From Fimadaptatus sp050946055 (lineage in GTDB: Bacteria > Bacillota > Clostridia > Christensenellales > Aristaeellaceae): a DNA stretch of 12,033 bases. Position 1 is the stretch's first letter. Every line of letters starts with the position of its first letter. Below the pieces are notes generated by a model that was not told the origin of the DNA, made no database searches, and saw nothing but the letters and a program-made list of their open reading frames with translations. Made by a program: the position numbers and the translations under genes. The stretch lies in contig JBMNUB010000066.1 of NCBI GenBank assembly GCA_050946055.1, positions 1 through 12,033 on the forward strand, read 5' to 3'. This document shows, in pieces, positions 1 to 6,254 of the stretch.

Positions 1-63
1 TACCAGCATGTCTGTGCACAGCAGCTCGATTGCCTGCCGCTGTTCGTTCTCTCGGTTCATCAT
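1..63 (-). CDS. 5' end of a gene cut by the window edge, possibly transposase-like
   Basis: Only the first 21 codons are present, reading MMNRENEQRQAIELLCTDMLV out of the left edge. An AGGTG Shine-Dalgarno sits 6 nt before the ATG at 63-61; an in-frame ATG at 69-67 is too close to that site. TATAAT lies at 86-81 on the minus strand, but it is so near the start that a transcript would have almost no leader. By inference only, the pattern of a charged N-terminus followed by 'ELL..DMLV' resembles the N-termini of IS1182-like transposases, which often continue 'P.DHLLRKI'. Too little is visible to assign a function. Confidence 0.4.
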   Translation of the reverse strand, partial: MMNRENEQRQAIELLCTDMLV

Positions 64-90
64 TTTCATCACCTGTGCCTATTATATCAG

Positions 91-117
91 AAAAGGCCGC
101 TTATAGCGACCTTTTTT
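91..117 (+). terminator. Hairpin with T-tract (Rho-independent terminator)
   Basis: AAAAGG-C-CGC (91-100) pairs with GCG-A-CCTTTT (106-115) across a 5-nt TTATA loop with one C:A mismatch. On the plus strand it is followed by a run of six T (112-117). On the minus strand the paired TTTT (94-91) gives a weaker tract, so it could also stop read-through from the tRNA gene. The T-tract runs straight into GACAGGC. Confidence 0.6.
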
Positions 118-126
118 GACAGGCTG

Positions 127-153
127 AAGCTCTGAAGTATTACTTCAGAGCTT
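127..153 (-). terminator. Perfect 13-bp palindrome just 3' of tRNA-Pro
   Basis: AAGCTCTGAAGTA (127-139) and TACTTCAGAGCTT (141-153) are exact inverted copies around one central base. The palindrome begins 5 nt past the tRNA 3' end on the minus strand, where a transcription end or 3' processing hairpin is expected. No T-tract follows directly; the next hairpin (91-117) may complete termination. Confidence 0.45.
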
Positions 154-157
154 TCAG

Positions 158-231
158 TCTGGGTGAGAAGATTCGAACTTCCGGCCTCTTGAACCCCATT
201 CAAGCACGCTACCAAACTGCGCCACACCCAG
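158..231 (-). tRNA. tRNA-Pro, anticodon GGG
   Basis: Read on the minus strand, the acceptor arms CTGGGTG and CACCCAG pair perfectly, with C1:G72 and discriminator A73 as in bacterial tRNA-Pro. The D stem is GCGC/GCGT. The anticodon stem is CTTGA/TCAAG around loop ATGGGGT, giving anticodon GGG for the CCC and CCU proline codons. The T arm is GGAAG-TTCGAAT-CTTCT. The 3' CCA is not encoded (ACTG follows), so it must be added by a CCA-adding enzyme. Its own promoter lies at 255-283 and hairpins follow it. Confidence 0.93.
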
Positions 232-254
232 TCAACAACCGGTCAACGAAAAGT

Positions 255-283
255 ATTATAGCACACCTTGAGAGAAAATGCAA
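255..283 (-). promoter_or_regulatory. Sigma-A promoter of tRNA-Pro
   Basis: On the minus strand there is TTGCAT (283-278), a 17-bp spacer, then TATAAT (260-255) preceded by TGC, an extended -10. Transcription would start near 248, about 17 nt before the mature tRNA end. Confidence 0.7.
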
Positions 284-344
284 TACCTTTTTGAGAAAAA
301 AATCAACTTTTTTCATGCTCGAATGGGGAGAATGCGGAATATGC

Positions 345-1007
345 CTATTCGGCAGCTTCGCTCGTCTGTGTGCGCGACTTTTTGCCCATGGTCTGCACCA
401 AGTCGATGAGTACCGACGACACGGTGACGGTAATCAGCGAGAATGCGATGCGCTTTACCGGTATATAGGTCAGCGACAAAAGCAGCACGGTGAGGTCAGT
501 GAACAGGTACGACCGCGACAGCCGCAGCCCGGTCAGCTTGGATATGACCAGCGCCAGCGCATCGTCGCCGCCGCTTGAGCCGCCCTGCCGCACGACAAGT
601 CCCACGCCTATGCCCACGAACAGCCCGCCTACCAGCGCCGCCAGCAGCGGTTGCGCGGTCAGGTCGGGCAGCACCGGCGGAAAGGCCTCCCATATCCTGA
701 GAAAGCCCGTCATGCCCAGCGTGGATACCAGCGACAGCCTTATGAAGTCGCTGCCCAGATAGCGCCAGCCCAGCGCGTAGCAGGCCGCGTCCAGCACCGG
801 CGTGAGCAGCCACGGCGGAATGCCCAGATGATGATCCAGCAGCAGCACCATGCCCAGCACGCCGCCCTCGGTTATGCCCACGCGCCGGTGTATGTTGTAC
901 AGTCCGAACGACAGTATGGCCGTACCCAGCATCAGTATCGCAAACCGCTTGAGCGTCAGCAGCTCGCTAAAGCGCTTGACCTCGCGCTTTATTATCCTCG
1001 TCAACAT
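345..1007 (-). CDS. YitT-family (DUF161) integral membrane protein
   Basis: The protein has 220 residues, starting at the ATG at 1007 behind AAGGGG with 7-nt spacing. Upstream in-frame codons (to 1067) lack a ribosome site and are excluded. It is hydrophobic, with about five predicted membrane segments, roughly residues 22-38, 46-60, 66-84, 122-140 and 166-204 (the last probably two passes). Family-like signatures are GITEGGVLGMVLLL (44-57) and the glycine-rich QGGSSGGDDALALVISK (141-157), both typical of YitT_membrane (PF02588). The charged C-terminus is short and the DUF2179 domain of longer relatives is absent. The function is unknown in the family; transport has been proposed but not shown here. 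It is transcribed away from the MerR gene and is followed by the tRNA. A weak A/T-rich hairpin around 294-316 may end the transcript. Confidence 0.85.
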   Translation of the reverse strand: MLTRIIKREVKRFSELLTLKRFAILMLGTAILSFGLYNIHRRVGITEGGVLGMVLLLDHHLGIPPWLLTPVLDAACYALGWRYLGSDFIRLSLVSTLGMTGFLRIWEAFPPVLPDLTAQPLLAALVGGLFVGIGVGLVVRQGGSSGGDDALALVISKLTGLRLSRSYLFTDLTVLLLSLTYIPVKRIAFSLITVTVSSVLIDLVQTMGKKSRTQTSEAAE

Positions 1008-1183
1008 ATGAAAACCCCTTGCTTTGATATATTCTGTCCGCATTTGCACTTGCCGCACAAATAGCACCGGCCTGCGCTTAAGCGTGAAAGGCGGCGGCTG
1101 CGCATCATGGCGGCTGAGCAGCTGGCTTGCGCCTGCGCGTCATGGGCTTTTGCCGTCCGTATCATCGCACGCAGAGCATGGGC

Positions 1184-1211
1184 GTGCGCATGCCTATGGC
1201 CGTGCGCATGC
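1184..1211. repeat. Short direct repeat GTGCGCATGC x2
   Basis: GTGCGCATGC occurs at 1184-1193 and again at 1202-1211, 18 bp apart, inside the 1008-1303 divergent spacer. Each copy holds the palindrome GCATGC. Apart from this repeat and the merR promoter, I see no gene or clear signal in the spacer; no convincing promoter for the YitT gene was found. Confidence 0.5.
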
Positions 1212-1223
1212 GGACGCTTTCTA

Positions 1224-1253
1224 TTGCCAATACAGTATAAACTCTGGTATAAT
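1224..1253 (+). promoter_or_regulatory. Promoter of the MerR-family gene with centred dyad
   Basis: TTGCCA (1224-1229) and TATAAT (1248-1253) are separated by 18 bp, and TGG before the -10 makes an extended element. Within the spacer an imperfect dyad, A-AGT-ataa-ACT-T (1232-1245), is centred at 1238.5, which is exactly the midpoint of the spacer. MerR-family regulators bind dyads in overlong (usually 19-20 bp) spacers, so autoregulation by the gene downstream is a reasonable inference. The dyad is short and may be chance. Confidence 0.65.
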
Positions 1254-1303
1254 ACAAATGTCAATGCCGGTAGCGGGGATTTAACGGAGAGGTGCGTTTT
1301 AAT

Positions 1304-2110
1304 ATGAAGGATCAGTATACCATACATGAGATAGCCGAGCTTTACGGCGTGGGACCGGATTCGCTTAGGTACTATGAAAAGCTGGGGCTGATACATCCAC
1401 GGCGCGGTGCGAACGGTTACAGGCTGTATAGCCTAAGCGACATATACCGCCTGAACATAATACGCGATTTGCTGGGACTGGGATTCGATACCGCGCGCAT
1501 ACGCGAGTATCTGGACGGGCTGAGCGTGGAGAACACGCTGGCCATGCTGCAAAAGGAGCGCGAGATGATAGAGATGCGCCGCCGCCAGCTGCTTGAGGCG
1601 GAGCGCTCGATAGAGGCGCGCGTGCGCAGCATAGCCACCTTCGGCAGCGTTAAGGAGGGCGAGGTGCAGATGATGTGCCTTCCCGAGCGCCGCTGCGTGC
1701 GGCTCAACGCGGACATATACCGCGACGAGGAGTTTGACTTCGCGATAAAGAAGCTTCATCACATGCACGACGATACCATGCGCGACATGGGCAGTCAGGT
1801 AATGGGCGCGTCGCTGTCCACCGCCGATATGGATGCGGGCGTGTATGGGCTGTTTCGCTCGGTGTTCTTCGCGCTGCCAGAGGGCGCGCCCAACTACGAC
1901 TTCGCGCTCCCTGCGGGGCGATATGCATGTCTGTATTATAGAGGAAGCTATCGCCGTTGCCGCGAGCATGTCCAACTGCTGCGCGAGTGGCTGCGCGCGC
2001 ATGGCTATTCCGAGCGCGGTGATGTGCTGGAGATATACCGCATAGACAACCGCTATACCGTGCAGGAGGATGAGTTTGTAACCGAATTGCAGCTCATGGC
2101 GGGGGAATGA
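1304..2110 (+). CDS. MerR-family regulator with GyrI-like effector-binding domain
   Basis: A 268-residue transcription factor. Residues 5-73 form the MerR winged helix-turn-helix: IHEIAELYGVGPDSLRYYE, then LGLI and GYRLYSLSDIYRLNII. Residues 74-112 are a charged helix suited to the dimerising coiled coil. Residues 120-268 look like an AraC/GyrI-like small-molecule-binding domain (LPAGRYACLYYRGSY at 202-216, EIYRID near 243-248, FVTELQLM at the end), as in BmrR-type multidrug sensors. The start is the ATG at 1304, behind GGAGAGGTG; the GTG at 1292 overlaps that site and was rejected. No transporter or other obvious target lies beside it; the nearest downstream gene is a GH43 enzyme 430 bp away with its own promoter. 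The effector is unknown. All 14 isoleucines are coded by ATA. Confidence 0.92.
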   Translation: MKDQYTIHEIAELYGVGPDSLRYYEKLGLIHPRRGANGYRLYSLSDIYRLNIIRDLLGLGFDTARIREYLDGLSVENTLAMLQKEREMIEMRRRQLLEAERSIEARVRSIATFGSVKEGEVQMMCLPERRCVRLNADIYRDEEFDFAIKKLHHMHDDTMRDMGSQVMGASLSTADMDAGVYGLFRSVFFALPEGAPNYDFALPAGRYACLYYRGSYRRCREHVQLLREWLRAHGYSERGDVLEIYRIDNRYTVQEDEFVTELQLMAGE

Positions 2111-2493
2111 GTGCAGGGCAGGGATGTGCCTATGAATGGGATACGCTGTACATGAAGCAGCGCCGCATGCCGCAGCGCGCGTGAGATGCAAGGCGGTTAA
2201 GCAAAGGCTTACAGGATGGTTATGGAGCGTCGCATGCCGCAGCTCACGCGAGATGCGCATGCGTGTGCCGAGCCGTGAATAAAGCGGCGCTGTCAATCCG
2301 GATAGGCTATGCCTGGCACATGAGCGAAAGGGCTTTAGGCATAATCGCGCGATATGCTCGGACATGTGCAGCGATTCGCCGCAAACATCGCGGCATGGAA
2401 TTGCATGCTCGGCATCGCAAGCGCCGTGCCACATCGATTTTGGACAAACGCTTTGATAAATTTATGAAAAATCGCCGCGAAACGCTTCGCCTC
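2111..2493. other. Non-coding spacer after the MerR gene
   Basis: I see no credible gene here: open frames lack ribosome sites and resemble no known family. The stretch holds the 26-bp repeat pair, four GCATGC palindromes (2165, 2232, 2257, 2403) and a small TAAGC-aaag-GCTTA hairpin near 2198-2211. No terminator with a T-tract is visible. Confidence 0.5.
2164..2256. repeat. 26-bp direct repeat pair in the merR-GH43 spacer
   Basis: The segments at 2164-2189 and 2231-2256 match at 23 of 26 positions. Both open with CGCATGCCGCAGC and close with GAGATGC, and the period is 67 bp. The first copy lies 54 bp after the MerR stop codon. Confidence 0.6.
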
Positions 2494-2502
2494 TGCTATA
2501 AT
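2494..2502 (+). promoter_or_regulatory. Extended -10 promoter of the GH43 gene
   Basis: TGCTATAAT (2494-2502) is the same extended -10 seen at the tRNA gene. The -35 position (2474-2479, GCCGCG) is poor, as is tolerated with an extended -10. It lies 38 nt before the start codon, with AAAGGAAG between. Confidence 0.6.
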
Positions 2503-2540
2503 GGTGGGGAAGCGATACGTTTCGGAAAGGAAGTTGCGCA

Positions 2541-3944
2541 ATGAGTAAGCTGGGCATCAATCCCTATCTGCCCTCCTGGGAATATGTCCCGGACGGCGAA
2601 CCCTATGTGTTTGGCGACAGGGTATATGTGTATGGTTCGCACGACTTTTTCAATGGCTATGTATTCTGCATGGGCGATTACATATGCTGGTCTGCGCCGG
2701 TGAGCGATCTTGCCGATTGGCGGTATGAGGGAGTGATATATCCGCGCAACGCCGATCCGCTCAACACGGACGGACATTCCTGCCTGTATGCGCCCGACGT
2801 GACCGTAGGCCCGGACGGCAGATACTATCTGTACTACGTGCTGGATCATGAGCATGTGGTATCGGTGGCGGTATGCGACGAGCCTGCCGGAAGATATCAG
2901 TTCTATGGCCATGTACACTATGCGGACGGCACTCTGCTGGGCGATGGCGCGGGCGATGAGCCGCAGTTCGACCCCGGCGTGCTGACTGAAGGCGATGTGA
3001 CCTACATGTACACCGGCTTCTGCGGTCAGGGTGACAAGAGCCGCCACGGTTCCATGGTGACAGTGCTGGACAAGGACATGCTGACCATACGCGAAGCGCC
3101 GCGCTTCGTCGTGCCGGGCTGCGAGTACGTAGAAGGCACTGAGTACGCCGCGCACCCGTTCTTTGAGGCGTCCTCCATACGCAAGCGCGGCGATACCTAC
3201 TACTTTGTGTATTCCTCCACGGCCATGCATGAGCTGTGCTATGCCACCAGCAAGTCGCCCGTGGGCGATTTCCGCTTTGGCGGCGTGCTGGTCAGCAACT
3301 GCGACATAGGCGTGGGCGATGAGCCCGGTCTGCCCAAGGCATACGGCGGCAACAACCACGGCAGCATAATCGAGATAAACAACCGCTGGTACGTGTTCTA
3401 TCACAGGCAGACCAATGCCTCATGGTACAGCCGTCAGGGCTGCATAGAGCCGCTGGACATGCGCGCGGACGGCAGCATACCGCAGGCCGAGATGACCTCG
3501 ACCGGCGCGTGCGGCGGCCTGCTGCCAGGCAAGGGCGAGTATCCCGCCTACATAGCCTGCCATCTGTACACATCGGCGCGCACCATGATGGCCGCAGGGC
3601 CGGACAGCGGCGTAGCGCCGCGCGTCACGCAGGATGGCCGCGATGGCGACGAGGAGCCGGGCTACATAGCCAACATACGCGACACCACCACGATAGGCTT
3701 TAAGTACTTCGACTTTGGCGACGCGACGCGCATAACGCTCAAGGTGCGCGGCTACGCATCTGGCGGCACGTTCCATGTGCGCACCAGCCCGAATGGCGAG
3801 GATTTGGCTACGCTGCGCACGGTCAACACAAATGTATGGGCCGATTACAGCGCGCCCATAGCTCTGCCGCGCGGCAGGCATGCGCTGTACATAGTATACA
3901 GCGGCGGTGGCACGGCCATGCTCAAGTCGATAGTGCTTGAGTAA
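2541..3944 (+). CDS. Family 43 glycoside hydrolase with C-terminal beta-sandwich
   Basis: 467 residues, ATG at 2541 behind AAAGGAAG (2526-2533). Residues about 5-330 form a GH43 five-bladed beta-propeller. NPYLPSWEYVPDGEPYVFGDRVYVYGSHD (opening NPYLPSWEYVPDGEP at 7-21) holds the blade-1 acidic site (D18/E20). APDV at 84-87 carries the pKa-modulating Asp86. FFEASS (207-212) carries the likely general acid Glu209. NNHGS (271-275) carries the pocket His273. Residues about 355-467 look like a CBM6-type carbohydrate-binding beta-sandwich (FKYFDFGD through LKSIVLE). There is no signal peptide, so it probably acts in the cytoplasm on imported oligosaccharides. Known family activities are beta-xylosidase and alpha-L-arabinofuranosidase; the substrate cannot be read here. 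It is transcribed alone, with no transporter or other sugar gene adjacent, and is followed by a strong hairpin. Confidence 0.9.
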   Translation: MSKLGINPYLPSWEYVPDGEPYVFGDRVYVYGSHDFFNGYVFCMGDYICWSAPVSDLADWRYEGVIYPRNADPLNTDGHSCLYAPDVTVGPDGRYYLYYVLDHEHVVSVAVCDEPAGRYQFYGHVHYADGTLLGDGAGDEPQFDPGVLTEGDVTYMYTGFCGQGDKSRHGSMVTVLDKDMLTIREAPRFVVPGCEYVEGTEYAAHPFFEASSIRKRGDTYYFVYSSTAMHELCYATSKSPVGDFRFGGVLVSNCDIGVGDEPGLPKAYGGNNHGSIIEINNRWYVFYHRQTNASWYSRQGCIEPLDMRADGSIPQAEMTSTGACGGLLPGKGEYPAYIACHLYTSARTMMAAGPDSGVAPRVTQDGRDGDEEPGYIANIRDTTTIGFKYFDFGDATRITLKVRGYASGGTFHVRTSPNGEDLATLRTVNTNVWADYSAPIALPRGRHALYIVYSGGGTAMLKSIVLE

Positions 3945-3967
3945 CCGACCACACGCAATATATGATG

Positions 3968-4017
3968 ATAAGCGGCGCTCATCTGCGGCCATTTGGCTGC
4001 GGATGAGCGCCGCTTAT
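3968..4017 (+). repeat. 16-bp hairpin, left flank of element A (possible GH43 terminator)
   Basis: ATAAGCGGCGCTCATC (3968-3983) pairs perfectly with GATGAGCGCCGCTTAT (4002-4017). The 18-nt loop can itself form GGCC-ATTT-GGCT. It starts 23 bp after the GH43 stop, so it may end that transcript, although no T-tract follows. A near copy lies at 4269-4310, on the other side of element A. Confidence 0.7.
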
Positions 4018-4265
4018 ACTGTCAAAAACCCCTTGAGAGCCCGGTGGGCCTCGCGGCCCGCCGGCTTCAATCGCGCCCGGCGGCATGTGTGGTGGGCGCT
4101 CAGGATTTTTTACGCAGGGCAATCTCATTTCCCGGAGTAAAAATATCTACCTTGCAGTTTCCACGCCCGGAAACCTTAAGGCTTTCAGTGGAAACTGAGT
4201 ATGGGTGGCTGTGGCATAGGAGGTTCTCCCATGTCCGTGCTTGTCAAAAATACATTTTGACAAGC
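4018..4265 (+). repeat. Intergenic repeat element, copy A (structured, about 250 bp)
   Basis: This stretch aligns along its whole length with 6560-6811. It begins ACTGTCAAAAACCC and ends with the palindrome GCTTGTCAAAA (4239-4249) / TTTTGACAAGC (4255-4265). Inside are CCGGTGGGCC-tcgc-GGCCCGCCGG (4041-4064), TCAGT-GGAA-ACTGA (4185-4198, a GNRA-type loop) and CAT-a-GGAG-gtt-CTCC-c-ATG (4215-4233). The first bases, CTGTCAAAAA, also pair roughly with the terminal TTTTGACAAG, giving short terminal inverted repeats. A reading frame crosses it, but indels between the copies shift the frame and no ribosome site is seen, so I treat it as non-coding. Confidence 0.75.
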
Positions 4266-4268
4266 TGT

Positions 4269-4310
4269 GCGGCACTCGTCTGCGGCCATTTGGCTGCGGA
4301 TGAGTGCCGC
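4269..4310 (+). repeat. 12-bp hairpin, right flank of element A
   Basis: GCGGCACTCGTC (4269-4280) pairs with GATGAGTGCCGC (4299-4310), with one G.T pair. It repeats the flank at 3974-4013, sharing the 25-nt core from 4279 to 4303 almost exactly. Relative to the left flank, a G-C pair has become A-T (4274 with 4305) and an A-T pair has become G.T, so pairing has been kept while the sequence changed. Confidence 0.7.
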
Positions 4311-4390
4311 GCTTTGCCGCTCATGCAAATGCGAGATTGATATTTGCGCGAGAGAATCGCCTGCGCGTGCCATGTGGTGCGGCTATGTTT

Positions 4391-4470
4391 AGCGTGTTGG
4401 ACAGTACAGGTTTGCAATGGCAAAGCTCTGCCCGAATACGTGCAGGGTTAGGCCATTACCCCAACACGCT
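4391..4470. ncRNA. Candidate multi-branched structured element
   Basis: AGCGTGTTGG (4391-4400) and CCAACACGCT (4461-4470) are a perfect 10-bp inverted repeat enclosing 60 nt. Inside are two hairpins, TTTGC-aatg-GCAAA (4411-4424) and CTCTGC/GCAGGG (4426-4447), which leaves a junction-like architecture. The palindrome GCACATGTGC follows directly (4471-4480). It lies 3' of both convergent genes, so it is not an obvious leader riboswitch. I do not recognise a known RNA family, and the strand is undecided. Confidence 0.35.
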
Positions 4471-4520
4471 GCACATGTGCGTGCGCTCGTGCCGCGCCAT
4501 GAAGCACAGCGCACGCTTAA

Positions 4521-4533
4521 CCGGCGCTGCCGG
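4521..4533 (-). terminator. Small GC hairpin abutting the sigK stop codon
   Basis: CCGGC-gct-GCCGG directly follows the stop codon of the sigma factor gene on the minus strand. Only TT follows it, so termination here would be weak. Confidence 0.25.
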
Positions 4534-5214
4534 CTATGACCTTGCCTCCATGGCCTCGCGCACGCGGGCGAGGGCGCGCTTCTCTATGCGGGAGACATAG
4601 CTGCGCGATATGCCCAGCGCTGCGGCGACTTCGTGCTGGGCATGCGGCCTTCCATCGCGCAGGCCGTATCTTAGCTCCAGCACGGTCAGCTCGCGCGTGG
4701 AGAGCAGCTTCTTCATGTGCCTGAGTGCGCGCGCCATCTCCAGATGGGTCTGCGCCTGTGCTTCCACTTCGTCGCCATCGGTGCCAAGCACGTCTATAAG
4801 CATTATGTCATTGCCCTCCCTGTCCGAGCCTATGGGCTCTTCCAGCGACACGTCGCGCGCCATCTTGCGGCTGGCGCGCAGGCACATAAGCACCTCATTC
4901 TCTACGCAGCGCGCCGCATAAGTGGACAACTGAGTCCCCATGCCGGGGCGATAGGTGTCCACGGCCTTTATGAGGCCTATCGCGCCTATGGATATGAGGT
5001 CGTCGCTGTCCTGACCGGGCGCTAAGTACTTCTTGGATATGTGAGCGACAAGCCGCATATTGTGCTCTATGAGCAGCCGCCTGGCCTCCGCATCGCCCTC
5101 GGCCATCCGTTCGAGCGCGCGCCGCTCCTCCTCTGCGCTGAGCGGCTGCGGAAACGACGAGCGCGCGCTTATATAGCCCGCTATGAACCATATCGAAAGC
5201 AAAAATTCCAGCAA
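4534..5214 (-). CDS. sigK: Sporulation sigma factor sigma-K (pro-sigma-K)
   Basis: 226 residues of a sigma-70-family factor for late mother-cell gene expression during spore coat and cortex assembly. SFPQPLS at 20-26, followed by LLIEHNMRLVAHISKKY (47-63) and DDLISIGAIGLIKAVDTYRPG (71-91), is the sigma-K hallmark. Region 2 continues with STYAARCVENEVLMCLR, and region 4 holds the helix-turn-helix ALGISRSYVSRIEKRAL (199-215). Residues 1-19 are hydrophobic (LEFLLSIWFIAGYIS), as in the membrane-tethering pro-sequence removed by SpoIVFB. The start is a TTG at 5214 with AGGGAGGGA 6 nt upstream. The gene is continuous, not split by a skin-type prophage. A sigma-E-like promoter lies 23-49 nt upstream. 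The next gene upstream on the same strand, a methyltransferase, is separated by a terminator, so sigK is probably monocistronic. Confidence 0.95.
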   Translation of the reverse strand: MLEFLLSIWFIAGYISARSSFPQPLSAEEERRALERMAEGDAEARRLLIEHNMRLVAHISKKYLAPGQDSDDLISIGAIGLIKAVDTYRPGMGTQLSTYAARCVENEVLMCLRASRKMARDVSLEEPIGSDREGNDIMLIDVLGTDGDEVEAQAQTHLEMARALRHMKKLLSTRELTVLELRYGLRDGRPHAQHEVAAALGISRSYVSRIEKRALARVREAMEARS

Positions 5215-5236
5215 GACTTATCCCTCCCTATGCGGA

Positions 5237-5263
5237 AGTATATGCTGGGGGTGGGGGAATATG
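5237..5263 (-). promoter_or_regulatory. Sigma-E-like promoter of sigK
   Basis: Read on the minus strand, CATATT (5263-5258), 13 bp, then CATATACT (5244-5237). These match the B. subtilis sigma-E consensus (-35 KCATATT, -10 CATAYAMT) at every -10 position. Sigma-E control of sigK is established in B. subtilis. Spacing is within about 1 bp of the usual range. The start point would fall near 5230, so the leader would be very short. Confidence 0.55.
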
Positions 5264-5300
5264 GCGGGGGAGGACAACGGGTGTGCGCGTCAATGTCAAA

Positions 5301-5347
5301 ATGCGCCGCCTGCCAGATGCTTTTAAGGCTTGGCAAGTGCGGCGCAT
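5301..5347 (-). terminator. Strong hairpin terminator of the methyltransferase gene
   Basis: ATGCGCCGC (5301-5309) pairs with GCGGCGCAT (5339-5347). The stem continues inside with TGCCA/TGGCA and a GCTT/AGGC tip. On the minus strand it lies 36 bp past the stop codon at 5383 and runs into TTTTGACA, a short T-tract. Confidence 0.6.
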
Positions 5348-5382
5348 GGCAATGATGTCAGCGGATACGATAGAGTTTCGGG

Positions 5383-6102
5383 TCATCTCCTTATAGCCAA
5401 AATAGTTGCCGAAAGCTTCCTACCGCCATACTCATGGGTCACGAGCGATTCCATGCTGAATCCGGCGGCGTTTAGCTCGCGCTCGTAGCCGACGCGGCTC
5501 TGCGGGCGAGCGGGCAGGCGCGGCAGCAGTAGCGTCACTTCGCCACCGGGCGTGCTTACCGTGCGCTCGTCCAGCATATCGGGCTGAACGCCTGTCTCGC
5601 GCTGCCAGTCGGACAGCGATGCTATCGGCGCTTGACAAGCCTCCTCGCTGTACGCATCGTGATATAGCAGAAACGGCGCGCCCGGCTTCAGCGCATCGTG
5701 TACGCTGGCGAGATAGGCGGCGCGGTCTAAGTCGGTTATCAGCATGTGCAGCCCCAGCGCGTCCAGCGCCGCGTCAAACGGCCGCTCAGCGCGAAAGCGC
5801 GTGGCGTCGGCGCAGATTAGGTGCGCCTTGGCGGTGTTGCTCAGCAGTGCGCGGGCGCTGTCTATCGCTGAGGGCGATATGTCAACGCCGGTGTACTCCA
5901 GTCCCAGCGTGCAGGCAATCGCGCCGCCTGCGCCCTCGCCGCACATGAACTCGATGATATGCCCGCCCACAAGCCCGAAGCGGCCTGCCATATCGGCTAT
6001 CGCAGTGCGCAGCCCGGCGTCGTCAGCGCGGTGTCCCCAATGTCCGCCTGCGGCGTGTATGCGGCGGTATCTGTCCTCGTAGGCTTCGTAGTATGCGCTC
6101 AT
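5383..6102 (-). CDS. Class I SAM-dependent methyltransferase
   Basis: 239 residues, starting at the ATG at 6102 with AAAGG 8 nt upstream; the open frame further upstream is not protein-like and lacks a ribosome site. The Rossmann-fold motif I is IIEFMCGEGAGG (49-60), with the glycine-rich SAM loop. The acidic residue ending beta-2 is Asp74 in YTGVDISPSAIDSAR. Motif II/III correspond to LICADATRF (95-103, adenine-contacting Asp99) and FDAALDALGLHML (109-121), and the substrate region LKPGAPFLLYHD follows (138-149). It fits the broad Methyltransf_11/25 group; the substrate cannot be predicted, and an RNA, protein or small molecule are all possible. There is no membrane segment, so it is cytoplasmic. 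Paired hairpins at 6185-6228 lie in its upstream region. Confidence 0.85.
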   Translation of the reverse strand: MSAYYEAYEDRYRRIHAAGGHWGHRADDAGLRTAIADMAGRFGLVGGHIIEFMCGEGAGGAIACTLGLEYTGVDISPSAIDSARALLSNTAKAHLICADATRFRAERPFDAALDALGLHMLITDLDRAAYLASVHDALKPGAPFLLYHDAYSEEACQAPIASLSDWQRETGVQPDMLDERTVSTPGGEVTLLLPRLPARPQSRVGYERELNAAGFSMESLVTHEYGGRKLSATILAIRR

Positions 6103-6184
6103 AGTATCATCCTTTCTGCCCGAATGCGATGCGGGCGCTCGGTGGGCAGGCTGTATTGCGTATATGGTGCGCGCAATGCCGAAA

Positions 6185-6228
6185 GGCGGCAGGCCGGTGC
6201 TTTCCTGCCGGTGCAGCCGGATGCCGCC
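6185..6228 (-). promoter_or_regulatory. Two mutually exclusive hairpins upstream of the methyltransferase
   Basis: GGCGGCA (6185-6191) can pair with TGCCGCC (6222-6228), or the overlapping CGGCAGG (6187-6193) can pair with CCTGCCG (6204-6210). The two cannot form together. The site is 83-126 nt upstream of the start codon, where a leader switch could sit, but no promoter further upstream is convincing and no ligand-binding domain is recognised. Confidence 0.3.
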
Positions 6229-6254
6229 CCGGGCCAATGCGATTGCGCGGAATC

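Noticed and set aside
1292..1303. Earlier GTG start (1292) for the MerR gene
   Set aside because: It overlaps the Shine-Dalgarno sequence GGAGAGGTG itself; the ATG at 1304 is correctly spaced.
1433..2434. 333-codon open frame on the minus strand across the MerR gene
   Set aside because: It is antisense to a clear MerR/GyrI-like gene, has no ribosome site, and has low-complexity His/Ala-rich content typical of the shadow of GC-rich coding DNA.
2496..3404. 302-codon open frame on the minus strand across the GH43 gene
   Set aside because: Shadow frame of the GH43 gene, full of Ala/Val/His with no recognisable domain.
4018..4265. Retron or group II intron remnant
   Set aside because: There is no reverse transcriptase, no intron domain V-like motif, and the element is only about 250 bp.
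3993..4340. 115-codon open frame over element A, with a similar frame over element B (6508-6852)
   Set aside because: The 3' halves translate alike (SVETE.GW.W), but that follows from nucleotide homology. Indels shift the frame in the 5' half, there is no ribosome site, and base changes preserve stems rather than codons.
4391..4470. Riboswitch
   Set aside because: No gene lies downstream of it on either strand, and it matches no aptamer I can recall.
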